Below, one piece after another: positions 8,701 to 15,339 of a stretch of DNA of 28,173 nt. Position 1 is the stretch's first letter. Each line of letters starts with the position of its first letter. The stretch is from positions 1 through 28,173 of the forward strand of contig CAYYZY010000099.1 in NCBI GenBank assembly GCA_964475955.1, read 5' to 3'. The notes under the pieces are model-generated. The model was not told the origin of the DNA, did not search any database, and saw nothing but the letters and a program-made list of their open reading frames with translations. A program made the translations under genes and the position numbers. This DNA comes from DATKZH01 sp964475955. GTDB taxonomy: Bacteria; Planctomycetota; Planctomycetia; Pirellulales; Thermoguttaceae.

Positions 8701-9615
8701 CGAGACAAGCCGCGCGGCGAAGGCGAGCAGGCCGAGCCCAGCAGCAGCGACGCCCAGTCTCCCTCCACCAGCCCCAAGGACTCCGATTCGGAGGGCGAAA
8801 CCGGCGGCGACCGCTCCGGCGGGGGCGAGCAGGGCGGCGGTCAGAAGTCGGACCAGTCGGGAACGGGCTCGGGCGGAACCCACACCGCCTCGGAGCAGGG
8901 CGGCTCGCAGTCCGACCAACAAGGCGAGGGACCGACCGGCCCCCGCGCCGGCGATCAGGTCGAAGCCGATGGGCGCACGGGCAGTTCGGCAGACGAAGGC
9001 GAGGGCCGCGGTTCGAGCCAGCAAGCGCGCGGCGACGGCCAATCGGCGCAGGACTCGGGCCAAGGGCCAAGCGGCACCTCCCAGCACGAAGGCCCCGGGG
9101 CTCAGAGGCCGCCCGAGCCCGGACCGCAGGTACAAACCTCCCGAAAAGGCAAGGGCGCCGCCCACGTGCAGGGGAGCGGAGGCGTTCCCGGCGGCGACCA
9201 GGACGACGCGGCCGCGCCGGCGCCGGAGGACTACCGCCGGGAGGATCCCAACTACGAGTACGCCCAGCAGAAAACCAATCTGGCCCTGGAGTATCTTGAA
9301 GAGCAATTGGGCGAAGACGACCCCGACCAGCGGCTCCTCGATCGACTCGGCTGGACCAAGGAGGATCTGAAACGCTTCCATCAGCAGTGGAAGGAGATGA
9401 AGCGCAGGGCCGACCGGTCGGAGGCGGGGCGCCGTGAGCTCCACCGGGCGCTGGACAGCCTCGGCCTGCGACCCGGCGGAACCGCCTCCGCAGCAGGCCG
9501 CACCGCCAACGACTCCCAGCGCGGTCTGCGAGAGGGCCTGCGCATCGACCCGCCGCCGGCCTGGGCCGAGACCTATCGAGCCTACAAGAAGGGGGTTGCC
9601 GGCCACGGCCGGTAA
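5785..9615 (+). CDS. Giant membrane-anchored protein with Gln/Gly/Pro-rich region (DUF4175-like architecture)
   Basis: This 1276-residue protein has three membrane helices, at about 46-66, 78-98 and 174-196. A folded extracytoplasmic part follows (about 200-570), with repeated beta-rich modules that resemble immunoglobulin-like domains. Residues 572-1145 are low complexity, dominated by G, Q, P, S, E and D with short GQEG/GPGE-type runs. A helical end (about 1150-1276) contains YEYAQQKTNLALEYLEEQL and WTKEDLKRFHQQWKEMKRR. The layout matches long planctomycete hypothetical proteins and resembles DUF4175/TIGR02302 proteins of alphaproteobacteria (N-terminal helices, Q/G-rich tail). In other planctomycetes I recall such genes beside MoxR/BatA-type genes, none of which is here. 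The start is uncertain: ATG 5785 begins the part that looks conserved but lacks a clear ribosome-binding site, and ATG 5737 would add 16 residues. Function unknown. Confidence 0.75.
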   Translation: MTAGTAPPARGHDEARALREASESESFVDKRLQQTRRQVKSVDLWGGLVLLATATLAYLLIAALADHWLIPGGLGFFGRAALFVVLVIAGGAYVALRLAPVALGRVNPVFAAQSIEQCRPTLKNSLINLIYLRRERPRLEEDRLARGMYQSLERKAAAELGEIPPDVAVDRSQLIRLGYVLAAVLAAGSLYLIVSPKSTLMSFHRVLWPWADLPAPTWVTIEDVEPGDRAVYQGEVVEVSAAVDGLGRDEPVTLYYSTADGRSVDQAVPMPLPEGGSRHQAALPPGRFGLQQDVEYYLAAGDCRTRKFHLEMETALSILVDRVAYDYPDYTGIPDRVDHRVADLRAIEGTRVTIRATASREIREAAVEPDCDPRRAVRMKLDTAKSGEARLTLMMDPSDPGRPECEAYQVRCTDTSGRESHRPTRHRIEVIRDLAPEIRFVRPPADEIELPLDDVLELRIRAVDPDFALRKVALRAERDERSLAIAPLLDRKRPEPAHEGPFQTAYRFEPLELGLEPGDKVIYWAEAEDNMHWEEDRLPDLGRSAQTRFARRPPNRSETARRWITITPPEGRRPPGERPTQKPEVKPGEPPTEAQDDAAQPPEADPRATPPGEKPNDDPSDQGAQREPEAREQQADAPADQEPSERESDAQSSDSGGQPPSPDSAEGSRQDESDQQAKDQQSSSQEGPGEKGAGQEGPGEGGVGQEGAGQEGSAQEQSGQQGSGGPGSQSQGAGPGTSGQSDGQGGGPTSPKGAGQRPSAEPGQGPKQPSAGQPDDGPMSRSEPVDGQTNPGDAFQRILDHLQQTGQNAEPSGQTPTSADRPVEGEGSRPPDGQPGAKPEAPGESADRPSGDSSTSGDGTQAERRAQSKPDGAQPSHGEAGKQGGTDAPEQRTPDNAPSATEAASPEQKPGAGKGAQAKGPGEPIDDEPSGQGQEKPDARGGDPQQTKGEGGAGKPTEDDAGTPSPQEANRQRDKPRGEGEQAEPSSSDAQSPSTSPKDSDSEGETGGDRSGGGEQGGGQKSDQSGTGSGGTHTASEQGGSQSDQQGEGPTGPRAGDQVEADGRTGSSADEGEGRGSSQQARGDGQSAQDSGQGPSGTSQHEGPGAQRPPEPGPQVQTSRKGKGAAHVQGSGGVPGGDQDDAAAPAPEDYRREDPNYEYAQQKTNLALEYLEEQLGEDDPDQRLLDRLGWTKEDLKRFHQQWKEMKRRADRSEAGRRELHRALDSLGLRPGGTASAAGRTANDSQRGLREGLRIDPPPAWAETYRAYKKGVAGHGR
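9599..9612. other. Small inverted repeat over the end of the large membrane protein gene
   Basis: CCGGCC-AC-GGCCGG forms a 6-base stem overlapping the last codons, just before the TAA. There is no T-run, so a terminator role is unproven. Confidence 0.3.
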
Positions 9616-9706
9616 GGAGTCCCTGCCTCGACGCGCGCGGTGCGCCCGCGACGATGCCGAGCCGTCGATCCCTCATTCCCCCGGCACGCTGAGGGGTTGG
9701 GCATGT

Positions 9707-9734
9707 TTGTGGGCGGACGGTTGGAGGGTAGAAT
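9707..9734 (+). promoter_or_regulatory. Possible nadB promoter
   Basis: TTGTGG at 9707-9712, a 16-base spacer and TAGAAT at 9729-9734. The -10 box matches the consensus in 5 of 6 positions, the -35 in the first three. It lies about 155 bases before the nadB ATG, in a 274-base spacer with no other feature. Confidence 0.35.
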
Positions 9735-9889
9735 ACGGTCTTCGACTATCCGGACGGCCGACCCCACCCGGCGGTCGTTCTCGCAGATCGCCTCGCCGTG
9801 CGGTCCGGGATCGTCCCCGAACCGACGCGAGGCGGCGTGGAATCCTGCCCCCTGGACGTCCTGCCCCACTGGAATCGTCGGCTGCTGCC

Positions 9890-11548
9890 ATGTCCGTTCT
9901 CGCGCCCCGTTATCTTGCCCCGTTCCACCCGAAGAAGGTCCCGCATTTCTTCACCGACGTGCTGATCGTCGGCGGCGGTTTGGCGGGACTTCGGGCGGCC
10001 TTGAGCGTCGCTCCCGGATTGACCGCCCTGGCCATCACGAAGGGGAGCCGCGAAAGCTCGAACAGCGCGCAGGCCCAAGGGGGCATCGCCGCCGTGCTCG
10101 ATCCGAACGACCGCTTCGAGGACCACGTGGCCGACACGCTCGAGGCCGGCGGCACGCTCTGCGATCGCGAGGTCGTCGAACGCGTCGTCCGGGAAGGACC
10201 CAATCGGATCGCGGAGTTGGTCGATTGGGGAACGGAATTCGATCGCATCGGCGACTCGATCGCCCTGTCGCGCGAGGGAGGGCACGGCCACGAGCGGATC
10301 GCGCACGCCCTGGGCGACGCCACGGGCCAGGAAATCATGCGCGCGGTGACCGAGCGCTTTCTCGGCCGGCCCAACACGGAGCTTTGGGAAAACACCTCCA
10401 CGCTCGACCTGTTGACCCACGAAGGAAGGTGCCGGGGGGCGTTGGTCTGGAACCGCCAGCACGGCAAGACGTTGATCTGGGCCAAGCAGACGATCCTCTG
10501 CACCGGCGGGGCCGGGCAGCTCTACCGGGAGACGACCAACCCCGACGTGGCCACCGGCGACGGCCTGGCCATCGCCTATCGGGCCGGCGCCGAGCTCCGC
10601 GACCTGGAGTTCGTCCAGTTCCATCCCACGGTGCTCTACATCGCCGGCAGTAGCCGGAACCTGATCACCGAAGCCATGCGCGGCGAAGGGGCGTACCTGG
10701 TCGATCGCAACGGGCGACGCTTCATGCCCGACTACGACGAGCGCGCCGAGCTGGCGCCGCGCGACGTCGTCTGCTCGTCGATCGTCAGCCAGATGGAGAA
10801 GACCCGGCATCCGAACGTCTATCTGGACCTCACCCACCTCGACCCCGCCATGGTCCGTTCCCGTTTCCCCGGCATCGCGGCGATCTGCGGCAAATTCAAC
10901 CTCGATATCACGCGGGATCGCATCCCCGTCCGGCCCGGGGCCCACTACATGATGGGCGGCCTCACCGTCGACTCCGAAGGCCGCACCACCCTGCCCGGCC
11001 TGTTGGCGGCGGGCGAGGTGACCTCGAGCGGGCTGCACGGGGCCAACCGGCTGGCTTCGAACAGCCTGCTCGAAGCGTTGGTCTACGGCGCGGCCGCCGG
11101 CCGAGTGGCCTCCCAGGAAGCGGCCCGGGTCAACGACAGCCTCCGGGGACTCCCGCTGGAAAACCCGCAGGTCAAGCTGGAGAGCGAACTGCTCGACCTG
11201 ACCGACATCCGCAACTCGCTGAAGAGCCTGATGTGGCGTCGGGTGGGGGTCCGGCGCGACGCCGAGGGCCTTCGCGAGGCCACGGACAACATCGAGCACT
11301 GGGGCCGCTACGTGCTGCCGCTGCAATTCTCCGATCCGAGCGGCTGGGAGCTGCAAAACATGCTCTCCATCGCCGAGCTCGTGATTCAGGCGGCCTGGGC
11401 GCGGGAAGAGACGCGAGGGTGCCACGTGCGCGCCGAGTTCCCTGATCGCGACGACGAGCGTTGGAACCGGCACCTCGTATTCCAGCGAACCGCCGGGGCG
11501 AGCGAGCCGATTGCCGAGCCAAGTCCGAGGCTCACCCAACCGGGATAG
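9890..11548 (+). CDS. nadB: L-aspartate oxidase
   Basis: This 552-residue flavoenzyme oxidises L-aspartate to iminoaspartate, the first step of de novo NAD synthesis, in the cytosol. The FAD-binding motif VLIVGGGLAGLRAA lies at about 24-37. SNSAQAQGGIAAV, GGHGHERIAHALGDATG (about 130-146) and FVQFHPT are typical of NadB and the succinate dehydrogenase flavoprotein family. AELAPRDVV holds the catalytic Arg (R291), RPGAHYMMGG holds H352, and GLHGANRLASNSLLEALVYG holds R387. The last two blocks and TEAMRGEGAYL separate it from SdhA/FrdA. Family length is about 530-550, so it is complete. The ATG at 9890 fits the family N-terminus, although the frame is open further upstream. nadA and nadC are not adjacent, so the pathway genes are dispersed. 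Confidence 0.92.
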   Translation: MSVLAPRYLAPFHPKKVPHFFTDVLIVGGGLAGLRAALSVAPGLTALAITKGSRESSNSAQAQGGIAAVLDPNDRFEDHVADTLEAGGTLCDREVVERVVREGPNRIAELVDWGTEFDRIGDSIALSREGGHGHERIAHALGDATGQEIMRAVTERFLGRPNTELWENTSTLDLLTHEGRCRGALVWNRQHGKTLIWAKQTILCTGGAGQLYRETTNPDVATGDGLAIAYRAGAELRDLEFVQFHPTVLYIAGSSRNLITEAMRGEGAYLVDRNGRRFMPDYDERAELAPRDVVCSSIVSQMEKTRHPNVYLDLTHLDPAMVRSRFPGIAAICGKFNLDITRDRIPVRPGAHYMMGGLTVDSEGRTTLPGLLAAGEVTSSGLHGANRLASNSLLEALVYGAAAGRVASQEAARVNDSLRGLPLENPQVKLESELLDLTDIRNSLKSLMWRRVGVRRDAEGLREATDNIEHWGRYVLPLQFSDPSGWELQNMLSIAELVIQAAWAREETRGCHVRAEFPDRDDERWNRHLVFQRTAGASEPIAEPSPRLTQPG

Positions 11549-11880
11549 CACCCCCCCCACACACACAAGGGGCACGCGCTCCCCGCGAAGTGGCGGCAAA
11601 CACCCCCTCCCTGGAGCTGAATGGCCGGCTCGCATGCGGCGTATACGCGCAAGCTGCGGGCTCTCGGCCGCAAGTCCGCTGGCCGCTGCCGGTTGTGACC
11701 TACACTTCCTTGGACAGGGTCGCATGGTCTAACGCGGCGCGGCTCGCCGGCCCCACGCGAGAGGGTCGATCGCTCGCCGTTACGGGGGTTCCGCCGGCTG
11801 TCGCTCGCAAGAGTCGAGGCGAAGCCGAGGCGGACACCTCGCGCAGAAGGCCGCCAGCCGCTGGGAGCGAAGGGAAGAAC
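11549..11880. other. Spacer between nadB and the HEAT-repeat gene
   Basis: A short C-run and CA dinucleotide tract follows the nadB stop at about 11550-11568. The frame of the HEAT-repeat gene stays open through the whole spacer, but that part does not look like protein (Arg/Pro-rich, no family resemblance). I found no convincing promoter. Confidence 0.5.
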
Positions 11881-13506
11881 ATGGACGCGATGAGCACAAG
11901 CCTGCAAGAGACGTTTCAGTTCCTCGCCAAGACGGAGAACGAAGCCGCCGTCGACTTGCTCGTCGCGGGGCTCGACTGCCCGCTCAAGGCGATTCGAGAC
12001 CGGTCGCTCCAGTCGCTCCTGACGCGCACCAGCGCTCGGGGCCACCGCGAGATATTCCGCCGGCTCGCCAAACTCGACAAGCGCTGCCGGTCGATCATCC
12101 GGCAGCGCCCCGATCGATTGGTGCGCGCGGCGGAGGCCGCCTTGCAGGGCTTCGACGAGAAGACCTGCGCGGCCACCCTCGAAGGCCTCGTGTCGTTCCG
12201 GCTCTACGATACGCTGCCCGCCCTGGCGGCCCGCCTCCGGCGCAAGGAGACGCCGAACGTCGACCTGATCGCCAAGACGATCTTGGAGCTCACCGATCAG
12301 TTTTACGGCGAGTTGTCCGACCCCAAGCAGCGCTCGCAACGAAACGACCTGGAAAACGTGCGATCGCGGGTCACGTCGGCCCTGGAATCGGCGGTCAACA
12401 GCTACAACGTCCACCGAACGTCGGAGCCGCTCGAGGCGTTTCTGCTGGTGGCCAAGCAGCACAACGCCACACTCCGGCGGGTCCTGCAAGATCCGACCGC
12501 GCGCTGTCGCCATGCCCTGGTCGAGGTGATGTCGACCAGCGCGCGCGGCGGGGTCATCCGCCTGCTGCTGGGCTTCCTCGAAGACCCGCAGTTGCCGCAG
12601 GCCGTCAAGGGCGTCATTGCGGGTCGCGCCGACAAAAAATTCGTCGAACACCTGCTCCAGAAGACCGGCCCCAGGCCGTCGCGTTCCGTGACGAAGACCC
12701 TGGCACGGATCGACTCGGTCGCCTGGGCCAGCCCCGACAACCCGCTGCTCGCGGAGTTCGACGGGCCGGCCCAATACAACGCCGTGCAACTGCTGATGGC
12801 CACGTCGATGGATCGCAAGCGCCTGTTCGATTTGATTCGGTTCTTCCTGATGGAAGGGAAACCCGGGGGGCGAAGGGCGGCCGCAGAGCGGCTGGCCGAG
12901 TTCGATGGTCCCGAGGCCGATGCGTTGGTCGTCCAAGCGCTCGCCGACGACGCGCCCGGCGTCCGAGCCCACCTGATACGGCAGATCCCCTCCCGCCAGA
13001 TTCCCGGCGCGATGTCGCTGTTGATTGGCATGGTCGACACCCCCCACGAGGAGGTTCGTGAGGCGATGCGCGAGGCCATGCCGGAGTTCACTTACCGGCA
13101 ATTCATCGCCAATTGCGAGTCGCTGCCCGAGGAGCTGCTACCCACGGCCGGCCACCTGGTCCGGAAGATCGACACCGACGTCCGCCCCAAACTGGCCGAG
13201 GACATGGGGAAGCCATCCCGAGTGCGGCGCCGTCTCGCGGTGTTGGCGACCGGTGCGATGGGGCTGGTTGGCGAACTGGAGTCGTCGATTATCGAGCGCC
13301 TGTCGGACGACGACCACATGGTCCGGGTGGCCGCGGCCAACGTGCTGGCCGAATCCGAGTCCATGCCCTCGTGGGAGGCGCTTCGCGACGCCCTGTTCGA
13401 CCGGAGCGTGGCCGTACAGGAGGCGGCCGAGCAGAGCCTGCTCCAAATCAGCCAGTCGTTGCAGAAGCAAGTCGAGGAAGAAGCGACCGAGGAGGTAGTC
13501 TCGTGA
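11881..13506 (+). CDS. HEAT-repeat protein
   Basis: This 541-residue protein is made almost wholly of helical pairs of the HEAT/armadillo type. Clear units include residues EAAVDLLVAGLDCPLKAIRDRSLQSLL near the start (about 20-46), ADALVVQALADDAPGVRAHLIRQI, MSLLIGMVDTPHEEVREAMREAM and IIERLSDDDHMVRVAAANVLAE in the C-terminal third. HEAT arrays act as protein-binding scaffolds. There is no signal peptide or membrane segment, so it should be cytosolic. GGGAAG sits 5-7 bases before the ATG at 11881; the in-frame ATG at 11890 is a possible alternative. The stop overlaps the start of the next gene (GTGA), so the two are translated together and probably act together. No enzymatic motif is visible and the partner is unknown. 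Confidence 0.8.
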   Translation: MDAMSTSLQETFQFLAKTENEAAVDLLVAGLDCPLKAIRDRSLQSLLTRTSARGHREIFRRLAKLDKRCRSIIRQRPDRLVRAAEAALQGFDEKTCAATLEGLVSFRLYDTLPALAARLRRKETPNVDLIAKTILELTDQFYGELSDPKQRSQRNDLENVRSRVTSALESAVNSYNVHRTSEPLEAFLLVAKQHNATLRRVLQDPTARCRHALVEVMSTSARGGVIRLLLGFLEDPQLPQAVKGVIAGRADKKFVEHLLQKTGPRPSRSVTKTLARIDSVAWASPDNPLLAEFDGPAQYNAVQLLMATSMDRKRLFDLIRFFLMEGKPGGRRAAAERLAEFDGPEADALVVQALADDAPGVRAHLIRQIPSRQIPGAMSLLIGMVDTPHEEVREAMREAMPEFTYRQFIANCESLPEELLPTAGHLVRKIDTDVRPKLAEDMGKPSRVRRRLAVLATGAMGLVGELESSIIERLSDDDHMVRVAAANVLAESESMPSWEALRDALFDRSVAVQEAAEQSLLQISQSLQKQVEEEATEEVVS

Positions 13507-13937
13507 CATTCCCGCCCGTTTTGGCGTTGGCCGAGCGCATCCTCGCTACCGTGCTGGCGTCCGAGGAAGCCGCCGTGACCCGCCGGGCCGATACGCGCCA
13601 GATGCTCGTCGGGCTCCTGGTCGCCGGCGCGGTCATCGCGGTGGCCAGTGCGGCCGTCGTCGTCTTCAACCGTCTCGCCCGACACTGGCGATACCAAAGC
13701 CACCTGGCCCTGTTTTACGGGCTTTGCAAGGTTCACGGGCTCGACGCCTCGGCCCGGCGGCTCCTGAATCGGGTCGCCCGATGCCATCGCCTCCAGCACG
13801 CCGGCCGGCTGTTCATCGAGCCGAAGTGGCTCGATCCGGCCAACCTGGCGGCCTCCTTTCAGCCGCAGGCGGCCGACCTGGAAGGGCTCCGCAAGCGGCT
13901 CTTCCGCGTGCGTTCGAAGGGCGACGAGGCCGCCTGA
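13503..13937 (+). CDS. Small single-pass membrane protein coupled to the HEAT-repeat gene
   Basis: This is a 144-residue protein of no family I recognise. A short cytosolic N-terminus is followed by one membrane helix at about 34-56 (MLVGLLVAGAVIAVASAAVVVF) and an Arg/Leu-rich helical tail of about 88 residues, with a short conserved-looking IEPKWLDP segment. The GTG start at 13503 shares GTGA with the stop of the HEAT-repeat gene. GGAGG at 13491-13495 is ideally placed for it, which decides the start. The coupling suggests that it anchors the HEAT protein to the membrane, which is inference. With basic residues after the helix, the tail is most likely cytosolic. Confidence 0.75.
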   Translation: MTFPPVLALAERILATVLASEEAAVTRRADTRQMLVGLLVAGAVIAVASAAVVVFNRLARHWRYQSHLALFYGLCKVHGLDASARRLLNRVARCHRLQHAGRLFIEPKWLDPANLAASFQPQAADLEGLRKRLFRVRSKGDEAA

Positions 13938-14343
13938 GGCGCCTGCCGACGGCCAAGCGAGGGCATCCGGGCCCCTCGAATCCCTCCGGGTCGATCGATC
14001 GGGCCGGGCACTCCGCGGCCGGGTGGTGAGAAATGCGGGCCACGAAGTCCTGACAAAGGGGGGTAGGGCCCCTGATCTCTACCCTGACTGCACAAGACGT
14101 TCCGGCGCAAGTTCCTATCCGGCCGAGAGGTCATTTGCCCGCGAACCGGCGTCGGCGGGCTTGCGTAAGGCGAAAAGCGGAGCCCCGGGGCCCCCTTCGC
14201 GCGAGGGGTGTACCCCCGGCCGGGAGGGGCGAGCGGGGCGGGGCAAGGCCCGATTGGGCCCGTCGGCGGGCGCGAGCCGGCCGTTGCCACCGCGATCGAC
14301 CCGTCGCGCGCCGCTTGGGTGAATTTCCTCGCCGGCCCGTTGT
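13938..14343. other. GC-rich spacer with several inverted repeats
   Basis: No gene is supported here. GGGTAG at 14061-14066 pairs with CTACCC at 14079-14084. CCCCTTCGC at 14192-14200 pairs imperfectly with GCGAGGGG at 14201-14208, and GGGGTGTACCCC follows at 14205-14216. There is no T-run after any of them. They may end the HEAT-repeat transcript or form leader structure of something unrecognised. Confidence 0.4.
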
Positions 14344-14371
14344 TGCGAACGCCTCGGCCTCGTGTACAATG
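14344..14371 (+). promoter_or_regulatory. Promoter of the GldA/GldFG/DUF4340 operon
   Basis: TTGCGA at 14344-14349, a 16-base spacer and TACAAT at 14366-14371 make a good sigma70-type promoter. The predicted start near 14378 leaves a leader of about 75 bases before the ATPase gene. Confidence 0.5.
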
Positions 14372-14452
14372 TTAGTTTTTGATCACGCCTTGGTCGGGAT
14401 TTCCCCCCGACGCCCGAGTCCCCCTTAGAACTGCCTTCTGGAGGGCTACCCC

Positions 14453-15211
14453 ATGACACAAGAGCAAGGGCCCGCCATGATCGAAGCCGACCGGCTTACG
14501 AAGTATTATGGCGACTTTGCCGCGATCCAAGACGTTTCCTTCCAAGTGCACGAAGGGGAAGTGGTCGCTTTCCTGGGCCCGAACGGCGCGGGCAAGAGCA
14601 CGACGTTGAAGCTGCTGACCGGCTACCTGGCCCCGTCGGCCGGCGCCGCGAGGGTCGCCGGGCACGACATGACGACCGACCGCCTGGCCGGCTCCACCCG
14701 TCTCGGCTACCTGCCCGAAAACGGCCCGCTCGACCCCGACATGACCCCCCGAAGCCTGCTCAACTTCTTCGCCGACGCACGCGGCCTCACGCCGTCGCAG
14801 AAGCGCGAGCGCATCGAGGCGGTGATCGACTTGTGCGCCCTGGGGAGCGTGATCGGGAAGCCGATCGGGAAGCTGTCGCGGGGTTACCGCCAGCGGGTCG
14901 GCATGGCGCACACGCTCCTGCACGAGCCCGACGTCCTCATTCTCGACGAGCCGACCGCGGGCCTCGATCCCAACCAGATCCACGACGTACGCGAAACCAT
15001 CCGCAAGCTGGGCCAGAGCAAGACCATCCTCCTGTCGACGCACATCCTCCAGGAGGTCGAAGCGATGGCCGACCGCGCCCTGTTCATCGACGAAGGCCGC
15101 CTCGTCCACGACGGACCGATCGGCGAACTGATCGGCGAAGGAAGACATCTCGACGACCGATTCCGCGAACTGACCGGCGCGGGCATGAAGGCGGCCGGTT
15201 CGGGCAAGTGA
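14453..15211 (+). CDS. ABC transporter ATP-binding protein, GldA-like
   Basis: This 252-residue ATPase would power the permease encoded next. Walker A is GPNGAGKST at 42-50, the signature LSRGYRQRV at 141-149, Walker B VLILDEP at 161-167, the D-loop GLDP at 170-173 and the switch His H197 in STH. The Q-loop region reads GYLPENGPLDPDM, characteristic of the GldA and ABC-2 drug/export branch, where the usual Gln is replaced. GGAGGG at 14440-14445 decides for ATG 14453 over the in-frame ATG at 14477. GldA in Bacteroidota works with GldF and GldG and was linked to gliding. In planctomycetes the homologous set is common and its cargo unknown, so a transport role is inferred from family only. Confidence 0.88.
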   Translation: MTQEQGPAMIEADRLTKYYGDFAAIQDVSFQVHEGEVVAFLGPNGAGKSTTLKLLTGYLAPSAGAARVAGHDMTTDRLAGSTRLGYLPENGPLDPDMTPRSLLNFFADARGLTPSQKRERIEAVIDLCALGSVIGKPIGKLSRGYRQRVGMAHTLLHEPDVLILDEPTAGLDPNQIHDVRETIRKLGQSKTILLSTHILQEVEAMADRALFIDEGRLVHDGPIGELIGEGRHLDDRFRELTGAGMKAAGSGK

Positions 15212-15339
15212 GACGCAACGAAGGCGCCCGGGAGGCCGCGCAGCCGCCCGCCCGCGAGCGATCGGCCGAAAGTCTCCTCCCCCCGTGTTGTGACTCGGGC
15301 CAACCATCGAAACCAACCAAGAATAGCTCGGTAGGAACC

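Noticed and set aside
6304..9606. Open frame of 1100 codons on the minus strand
   Set aside because: It lies opposite the large membrane protein. It reads as Leu/Gly/Arg-rich nonsense created by strong GC bias at third positions over a low-complexity region, with no family resemblance.
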